This document shows positions 57,050 to 64,000 of a stretch of 64,000 nucleotides of DNA, piece by piece. Position 1 is the stretch's first letter. Each line of letters begins with the position of its first letter. The notes below the pieces were generated by a model that had not been told where the DNA came from, did not search any database, and worked only from the letters and a program-made list of their open reading frames with translations. The DNA lies in contig NC_135132.1 of NCBI RefSeq assembly GCF_050908995.1, positions 3,095,001-3,159,000 on the forward strand, written 5' to 3'. A program made the position numbers and the translations under genes. The stretch comes from Andrena cerasifolii. Its lineage: Eukaryota > Arthropoda > Insecta > Hymenoptera > Andrenidae.

Positions 57050-57800
57050 CCTAGAAAGACAATCCCCCAACCGTTTAACCTCGCTCAGTAAAAACCCAAC
57101 CCCATCACTTTTTTCCCAGCTTCCAACACACTGCTCGGAAGGTCCCGGAAGTGATTCAATCGAGCGGGTGGTTCTCGTGATTCAACTACTTAATTCTTCC
57201 TTCGTAGAGGCGAAAACACACATTCGTTTCCCCCCCTCTGTTTACAGGCATGTCTCTTACCACCCACCCACCGCTTGTCCCGGGCGCAGATTGCGTCGAA
57301 ACGTATCGTTCACCAGCCTCCTTATTGTTTTGCCGTTGGTCGTTACGCGCTGCTCCCCCCACCCCCCCTTCACTCCTCCCAGTCGAGCCGTGCCCATCCA
57401 TTTGTATCGCAGTGGGCGTGGCTGGTGGCCGGCGGTGTCTTTTTTCTCGCCGATTGCCGCGCGCGGTGGGCATGGCGTACGGTTTCCCGTCCTTGTTTGT
57501 CACGTGTCACTGGCTCGTGCGCGACACACGCCTCGAGCCAGCGACAAACCTTCCCATTGGCCGCGGTGGGGGCCCTCCAGGGATTCAATAGCTCTTGCCT
57601 GGGCTCCGACTTATCCATAAAAAGTTCTGCCGGCACGAGGAGACCAGAGACGGGAACGCGGAACGCGGCCCTCAGAAAACCAGCACGGGTTTCACGGCCC
57701 GTCGTCCCGCGGAACGGTAGCGACCGCCCGAGAAGTAGCGGGCTCGATCCGGGAGCCACCGATGGGAGACGGGCTGGGATTGCAGATTTGTTCTGCTATA
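57050..57800. promoter_or_regulatory. GC-rich island with CCAAT and GC-box words
   Basis: GC-rich against AT-rich flanks, containing GTGGGCGTGGCTGG, TTCCCATTGGCCGCGGTGG and GCCGTTGGTCG. A CATAAAAAG word at about 57616 could act as a TATA box for the plus strand. A short plus-strand frame at 57762-57869 (start MGDGLGLQICSAIIVIGF) has a hydrophobic signal-like stretch, but nothing proves it is translated. Overlapping open frames on both strands reflect base composition. Confidence 0.4.
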
Positions 57801-57922
57801 ATTGTTATTGGTTTTTGTAGTTCTGGCTTTCCGCACTCATTTCTCCACGAGTTTCTACTGCCGTATTAATGTAAACGCGAATGTAGAGTTTAGGCATGAT
57901 ATTCGTGGATGAGGTTATAGGC

Positions 57923-58055
57923 AGGGTTGCCACCTTATCGACATGTAAATCCCCGAGTGCCACACATTCCAACTCGGAGATGGAAAAAGCAAAAAAAAAG
58001 TTTTGTTCTCGAATATCCGGAAAACAAATGTGCAAGTCTTTTAAGCTCAAACATT
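57923..58055. mobile_element. Fragment of CAGGGTTGCCAAC hAT-type MITE
   Basis: GCAGGGTTGCCACC, CACACATTCCAACTCGGAGA and GAATATCCGGAAAACAAATG match the element at 23358-23704 in part. Only one end remains. Confidence 0.6.
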
Positions 58056-58069
58056 AGTTTTATAGTTTA

Positions 58070-58190
58070 AGACATCCTTAATGCAATGCAAAAAGTCCCA
58101 TTACATTGTATGTAGTAGTTTTCCTTTAATTAATTCCTAAAGATTACCTATTTTTGTGGGCTCTAGACCGGAAAGACCCTTTGTCAACAG
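58070..58190. mobile_element. Fragment of the 3605-4333 TTAA family
   Basis: AATGCAATGCAAAAAGTCCC, TAATTAATTCCTAAAGATTA and GGGCTCTAGACCGGAAAG match the left end of that family in reverse. Confidence 0.7.
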
Positions 58191-58194
58191 TCTG

Positions 58195-58970
58195 TTTACT
58201 TTGACGGCCTGAAAAGGAGCGCGATATTTGAGATTTTTTTTAAGGGGAACTCTCACATAATATTAATTGAAAACTCTATGCCTATATTTGTACATGTTTA
58301 GGCAACATTTTTTTTTTAAAAAATTACTTAAAGAAACGGTACCCAAAACTTTAAACGCGTTTTTCTCAAAACGATGTTTTTCGAATTGGTACACTGTTGA
58401 TTGGTAGTAAACCGGCAGGGAAAGTGCTACGACCAATCGCAAAAGTGCTACAACCAATCGCGTGTGTCAGATCCATGGGAACTGCGCAGATCGGCCGCAA
58501 ATCGGTAGGGGCGTTGGTACACTATTATATGGAACGCAGTGTATATATCTTCAGTAGATATCCCCTTCTCGTTGTTACTAAAACTAAGTCGGTTTTAAAA
58601 TTAGACTTTTGCGACTTGAAAAAAGCGAATTTTTTGCAGAAATCGATATGTTTTAGACGCTGCTATTTTTTTTTACTTTTCATTATTTCTCATTCAATCT
58701 AGTTCAAACGATAGCCACACTCATACAGATTACACAATTTTTTAAATTTCCTATTTCAGAGATTTTATGGTAACCACGCGCATGTGATTTTTGTAAGGCG
58801 CTCTATTTGAAGCACTACAACTATAATTTTTGCATACAAATTTTTTCGTCATATTCTCTAAAGATTGACAAATAAACCCACATAGCAGGAAGTAAATATA
58901 CTTAATGGTTTTGTTTTAAAAAATTCCCAAAGTTCACAGAATTTTTCGTCCGTCAAGGTGGGGAGACCCC
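58195..58970. mobile_element. TTAA-type element interrupted by a CCAAT MITE
   Basis: The right end is GTGGGGAGACCCC|TTAA (58971-58974); the left inverted partner (about 58195, CAGTCTGTTTACTTTGACGG) is degraded. The repeat at 58388-58537 splits it: the preceding words TCTCAAAACGATGTTTTTCG continue a pattern seen in the element at 36677-37391. Confidence 0.6.
58388..58537. mobile_element. CCAAT-bearing MITE, left-truncated copy
   Basis: Shares TGATTGGTAGTAAACCGGCA, CTACGACCAATCGC and GCAGATCGGCCGCAAATCGG with 43018-43202. The first ~30 bp, including the left inverted end, are missing. Confidence 0.8.
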
Positions 58971-58974
58971 TTAA

Positions 58975-59982
58975 GTAGGAGCACAGTCATGCGGGGAATC
59001 ACACTCGATTTGCGATACTTATGGGAGGTTTCATTTAGGAGTCCAGTTAAATACTCCCATTAATCTTGCAGACCAACAACACCTGCCGATACGTTGGCAC
59101 ATAGTGTTTAAAAAATAAAACTAACCCTAATTCAGAAAGGAAGTCAAAACAAATAGATGGTTGCCTATAAGTACCTATAAGCCTATTGTGTTACTGCTGT
59201 GTTCTGCATACACCACTGCAAGACTTCCTGCATATTACGAAGCAGCCTATGTAAATGTGCGTGAAAATAAGCTTGATTAAAATATTACAACGAAAATAAA
59301 GGCTCGAGAGAAACAATGACGAACTTGTCGTTGATCCGTTATGGTAGGTATACAGCGTTGTCGACGATAAACTCTGGAATTTATGGAGCCTCCACTAACC
59401 ATGCCTCCCGTTACCATGCATGACCGCCACTTAATGCCTATTATGCGCGCGCATTACATGCAAATACAATAAGACGCACAGAGGGGCGAACCTGCGTAAG
59501 CCGTCACCCGTGAATAGAATATACTGAATATAGGTATATGTGAGTAGGCAATAGCAGGGGAGGAGGGTAGTAAAGTAGGTTCTTCGAAAAACAAATCGGT
59601 ATGATGTATTTTGTTCCGGAAACTCAAAATAGGAAGAAACAAAATCGTGGTGAAATAAAAAGGAAGAGCAAACTTATTTATTGGTAGATGGATATAAGTA
59701 CCTATTAATTATAAGCAGGTGTAGGTATTGATATATTAAACACGTTTGAACGAAGAAATCAATGAAATCGCATGATGCATATGGCATATATATTTTATTT
59801 TCAATGTACTATATGCACGAAAATGTGGCAGGCTACAGCCTGAAGAATTACCTGTATTGACTTCAGTGCAGTTAACTTCAAGTTTAACCATTTTTTGCGA
59901 ACAAAAATCTGTCTGTTTTCGACCCACAGGTTCTGTTCAAACTTTTATCTTCTTGTCGAATAAAATACATAGAGCATTCCAG
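58975..59982. other. Unassigned region
   Basis: No gene recognised. Confidence 0.4.
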
Positions 59983-60193
59983 CAGTGACGGATTTAACGG
60001 GTGGCCAATGCGCAATTGCCACCAGGGTCCCATCTTCCAAAAAAAATTGTGATTTTATCCAACCACTATATTTTTTTTTTGTTTTCCATTATTTTCATTC
60101 CCCACGAGTGTACATTTATTTGTAACTCTGTTATGTATACAGGGTGTCCCAGAGCGGTTGCCACCTGGGCCTTTTTCCTTAAATCCGCCACTG
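59983..60193. mobile_element. 211-bp hAT-type MITE with perfect 8-bp target duplication
   Basis: CATTCCAG flanks both sides exactly (59975-59982 and 60194-60201). The ends CAGTGACGGATTTAACG and TTAAATCCGCCACTG are inverted. It is the same family as 36007-37406, here without the TTAA insertion, and contains a CAGGGTGTCCCAGAGCGG stretch. Confidence 0.92.
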
Positions 60194-60257
60194 CATTCCA
60201 GGAACTATATACTTTTAAAAGAAATTTTATGTAGTACCACGTTCTAGACCCACCATG

Positions 60258-61447
60258 GGATCGTGACTGTTAGTGCTCGCTAGCCCCCCCAGAGGTCTAA
60301 TCTTCTAAACTCTTTCTCGCAAGTGTCAGATCCCAGTCTCGTTCGTATATATACAAGTTCCAAGTGTACTTCTCTTGGGTTCCATGCGTTTGTGACAGAG
60401 TCCGTCGGCTGTAGCCCTACTGATGAAGTCTGGTTTGAGTGAGGGTCTCCAAGACGAATAACGACACACGCGCCGCCGCACTCTCCTCTCTTTCTTTTCC
60501 TCCTCGATCCTTAAAACGCCAATCCACCTGCCCTGCATAGCATTCCCTCTATTGTGGCCGTAGTTAGCGAATCAAGCCAGCAACGAAAGAGAAATGACCT
60601 GAATCGTTACCCACCACCCGCCTTTAAGCGACCCCCAGTAACGTTAGTAATACACAGTCACTGAAGTCAATAGAAGAATAGTAGTAGTAGTCAATGAGGG
60701 CCACGAGGCGACGTGCCAGGGACCGTGAACTAATTCTGCTGCAGCTGAAAAGAATAATAGAGAACCTTGCGTCCCAGGAAAAAATGTCTGTAGCTTTAGA
60801 TGTCAGCGAGCTTCACAGATAAGTGCTCTCTTTGCTACACCAACGAAGAAAAGTTTTTAGAGGCTATTGCTGGTAGATATATTATACTTAACAATTTGCA
60901 AGAGCTGGGATCCAAAGCAAAGTCTCCACCAGCAGCATCAAAAGAGTTACACGGAGGGTCGAAAGCTTCAATGGAACCTGAAGGTAACAAGAAAGTAATA
61001 GATACGCCACCAATCAAGACAAAAAGGCGAGCATCAGTAGTGTCACCTTCGGAAGACACTGTTGCAGAGGAAAAAGAAATTATGAAGACTGAAATAACCA
61101 TTACCTAATGTTAAAGAGAACCTCTAGTGGAACCAGGCTTGATCAAAAATTAATACAGCAATCTTCATAACTTCTTTTTCCTCTGCAACAGTGTCTTCCG
61201 AAGGTAACTTGTGTATTTCACTAACGTTACTTGTAACGGTCTTGGGACTATCAGTCAGACTTCATCCCGTAAGCTTAGAGCCGACGGAACCCTGCCCTAG
61301 ACGCGTGGGAGCAGAGAGGAATAAACGTGGAACTTGGAGGTATATATACACACGAAACTGGGACCCGACACTTGCGGGAAAGAGTTTAGAAGATTAGACC
61401 TCTGGTGGCGCTTACGAACACTAACAGTCGTGATCCTATGGTGGGGC
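60258..61447. mobile_element. Rearranged LTR-retrotransposon foldback
   Basis: A segment of about 180 bp is present twice in inverted orientation (60258-60440 and about 61265-61447). Both carry TGTTAGTG, AGAGGTCTAATCTTCTAAAC, TCTTTC.CGCAAGTGTC, a TATA word GTATATATAC and CCGTCGGCT. I read these as parts of two LTRs facing each other. A further inverted pair, ACTGTTGCAGAGGAAAAAG (about 61055) and its complement (about 61170), shows that internal sequence was also copied and then partly deleted. Downstream of the left LTR a frame from about 60694 (MRATRRRARDRELILLQLKR) looks gag-like but stops after about 42 codons. Confidence 0.6.
60800..61108 (+). pseudogene. Internal open frame of the LTR-like element, unknown product
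   Basis: A 102-residue frame, with lysine/serine/proline-rich sequence in its second half. No zinc knuckle, protease or reverse transcriptase motif is present. Its last ~20 codons are mirrored in the inverted segment at 61160-61210. It may be gag spacer sequence. I do not recognise a family. Confidence 0.3.
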
Positions 61448-61449
61448 TG

Positions 61450-62059
61450 GGATGACAGTAAACAAAATTTGGAGCTTGAAATGTTCTCTAAAAACCTAGA
61501 TAGATAACGGATGATTTATCACTCTACTAGACTACTTAGTCAGTCGATGTTTCATGTCAACTCCAATTCAATATGCCCCTGAAGGACTCTCCTTCGACTA
61601 GGAATCGCGCTATTATAGGGAACAAATCTATTGGCGTCTCCTGGATCAACAATCCCCTGCTCCCTACTACCACTTACTATGTAGCATGCAACCGGTCTTT
61701 CATCGCCGTCTCTTATTCAAAACATGTAGTTACATGATGCTTGGACTGCTATAAACGAATGGTGGCAGCGAGGAAAATGAGTGGTATCGCGTTTGAAGAC
61801 ACCAATATGTCTGCTCCCCAGGAAAGGCATCACTCCTCCTACCACGATGTACCAGCTTGTTCCAAAACTCAAGAAACACAATGTGCCCACAGGTGCGCAC
61901 AAAGAGACAGAATGTGTAGCAACAGAATAGCTAAATGTCCGGTATTGAAATCCAAGATCAATTAAATGTGAACCGACTATAGTCAGAATAGGGTGAAATT
62001 AAATAACAGGTGATGGCAATACTATCCACGCAGCAACTGCACCTCTGTCCATGGAATCA
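61450..62059. other. Unassigned region
   Basis: A plus-strand frame (61741-61965, 74 residues) is cysteine-rich near its end (CAHRCAQRDRMCSNRIAKC), but spacing fits no zinc-binding family I can name and no partner exon is seen. Confidence 0.3.
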
Positions 62060-62720
62060 CCGAGTTTTAAGCGATGCGTGGAGAGCCCTCTGCTCGACCG
62101 TGGTTTAATAAATTGATCGGCAGCACTGCCCGCGAGGTTCTTCACCTGACATGTTACCTTCGACGTCCAGCCAACTCGACGAATTCAATAACTCCAATGT
62201 CTTGCGCTCTCGAGCAACGACCTTACCCCGCCCCTCTCGCGTTTAACTCGTCCCCCCTTCCATCCAGAGACGCGAGGGCGGAGCCTAACCATCCAAGCAG
62301 CCCGATTGGTCGGTGGGCGTGGCGGCCACGCCAGCCAGCATGGCTCGAACGGCGCGAGGCGACATAGCACGGCTCGCGGACACGGTGTCGCGCTCCAGTG
62401 AGCCGGATCGTCGATCCGTGTACGGTATTAGCCGCGCGCGAACCTGCGAATCGGCCACGACTTCGCGGGACCAGCCCCTGGAAGCTGAACGGGCCCAACG
62501 AGCCAAGGGGACGATCGTTTTTCAGTATTGATTCCGTGCACCCGCGCGCGCCTGCACCCCCATCAACGAAATCGATCGACTGCCTCCTATTTGCACGATC
62601 GACAGGTTTCAGTTCACTGCAGCTGCGTTCGCCAGCTTCGATCATTCGTCGCTTCGCGTTTTTTTTTGCCATCGCGGCAGGGAAATGTGGAGCAAGTTGG
62701 AGCAAAAGTTTTTTTTAATG
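62060..62720. promoter_or_regulatory. GC- and CpG-rich island with CCAAT and GC-box words
   Basis: It contains CCCGATTGGTCGGTGGGCG followed by TGGCGGCCACGCC, a tight inverted-CCAAT plus GC-box pair, and CCCCGCCCCTCTCG at about 62227. Open frames overlap on both strands, so no CDS is called. Likely a promoter or enhancer; the direction is not clear. Confidence 0.45.
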
Positions 62721-63835
62721 GGTGCTTGATGCTGCATGAGCTACTACATAAGAACGGTTATGAGAGATGTGCTTTGACCTGGTTTTTGGATAGATTGAAA
62801 TGCGAGAAATTGCTGGACTCCGGGTTCTAGGTTACTTACATGCAATTGGGTGCGAATAAGCCGGTTGGAAAAAAAGTTGTTGTGTAATTTGAACTTACTT
62901 TTCCATACGAATGCTTCCATCTACAGTTGCACGATATGTATCTACCTGCTGTTAAATTCCTGTCAATTCTTCGACAGGTGCATGCGTACCGAGCGAACTT
63001 TCAACATCCTTTTCATCTAAAACGGAGCCTCTCATGAACCATGAATTTCGACTCCACGTAGATAAGTCTTTGTTGTTTCAAAAAATGTTACTGTTACATA
63101 GATATGGAAAGACAAGAATCTATATGTATTTGCAAAGTTTGCAAAAAACAATAATTATTAATTTTTATCATCCAGGAGATCGTGCAATGCGTATTGATCG
63201 TTTACTGACTGTTTAGACGTAGTAATCTTGAATTTTATAGCCAAAACAGTAATCTATAATTTTTGCACCCACAGACTGGCATGTGTGTCCTTCTCGAACC
63301 ACTCCGATATTATATATTGGATGATTAATGGTATAGATATAGATGCATTGATTTGTCGCGCTTTACGTGATCAATATCCACACAAAATTACCTTTTTTTT
63401 TTTAAAAAAAAGCATTAGCTTTACAAAGCTAATGATATACAAAAATTGCTCCAATTATAACGACTATTTGTACAAACAATCGGATTTAAATTGAATACAA
63501 GATTCATCATTGGAAGAAATAAAGAAGATAATAATATTAAGCAGATATATTTTTATAGAAATAAATATTTGAATATTAATAAATATTTTATTCAAAATAC
63601 TTGGCACTGCGAAACCACAAAAATGTTAATTGACTTGGTATAAATAATAAAATAAGCCAAGACACCACTGAGACAAGAAATAAAGAAAAATATTAATGCA
63701 ATTTATATATATTTATTCAGTTTAGCAACACCAATTCGGAGCACAAACAAAAAAAAACAACGAACAGACCTGATACACAGTAACATAATGATTATTTAAA
63801 AATGACTAACTTATTAATTCTTAAATTATCTACAT
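62721..63835. other. Unassigned AT-rich DNA
   Basis: No gene recognised. A short hairpin CATTAGCTTT/AAAGCTAATG lies at about 63412-63435. Confidence 0.4.
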
Positions 63836-64000
63836 TACCGACGTGACCTACGTTAACTACGTTACCTACCTTACTTGCAGTACCTACATTACCTACATTC
63901 TCTACATTACCTACATTATCTACATTACCTACGTTACCTACATTACCTACATTGTCTACATTATCTACATTATCTACATTACCTACATTATCCCCCTCCA
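63836..64000. repeat. 9-bp minisatellite (CTACATTAC)n, continues past the window
   Basis: About 18 copies of CTACATTAC with variants (ACG, ATC, TTC) run to the end of the window. The left part (63836-63890) is more diverged than the right. Confidence 0.9.

Noticed and set aside
57033..57820. Open frames of 105-195 residues in the 57-kb island
   Set aside because: Same composition effect; no domain and no consistent frame.

Overview
The window is AT-rich eukaryotic nuclear DNA, almost certainly from an insect. The evidence is an arthropod-type FoxB forkhead gene split by a large intron, many non-autonomous DNA transposons, Helitron tails and satellite-like arrays. I cannot fix the order from sequence alone; the FoxB protein and the repeat style would suit a large holometabolous or hymenopteran-like genome, but that is inference.

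The one gene I can name is FoxB (orthologue group of Drosophila fd96Ca/fd96Cb), on the minus strand. Exon 1 (16354 to 16136) holds the start and most of the forkhead domain. Exon 2 (2691 to 1816) holds wing 2, a C-terminal Groucho-type motif and the stop. They join in phase 0 across a 13,444-bp intron and give a 364-residue protein. The intron is filled with repeats: a foldback carrying an inserted TTAA-flanked element (3539-4553), a 2.6-kb foldback whose core is an 81-bp satellite (6379-8977), a 981-bp foldback (11224-12204), a hAT-type MITE with a perfect 8-bp target duplication (13159-13420), and a hairpin MITE sitting inside a tRNA-derived SINE (15825-16066).

From 16.6 kb to the right edge I find no certain gene. 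This part is a mosaic: tandem repeats (101 bp at 18.5 kb; a hairpin-bearing ~51-bp repeat at 20.1 kb; TAGCA/CAGCA pentamers at 21.2 kb; 81-bp arrays at 45.2-46.7 and 49.5-52.1 kb; a 9-bp repeat at the right edge), several MITE families with TAA/TTA, TTAA, TA or 8-bp target duplications, Helitron fragments, a rearranged LTR-element foldback (60.26-61.45 kb), and three GC-rich, CCAAT/GC-box-bearing islands (41.6-42.2, 57.05-57.8, 62.06-62.7 kb) that may be promoters or first exons of genes not otherwise visible.

The most interesting signals concern repeat origin and dating. (1) A small TAA-flanked inverted-repeat element (21999-22173) exists in an expanded form of 2.6 kb (49507-52104), in which 81-bp units and pentamers fill the interior, so a MITE seems to have seeded a satellite. 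(2) Two apparently unrelated arrays share an exact 81-bp period and both show higher-order structure (243 and 486 bp). (3) Two nested TTAA insertions each have their empty site preserved elsewhere in the window. (4) A tRNA-like SINE is interrupted by a near-perfect 145-bp hairpin at a TAA site.
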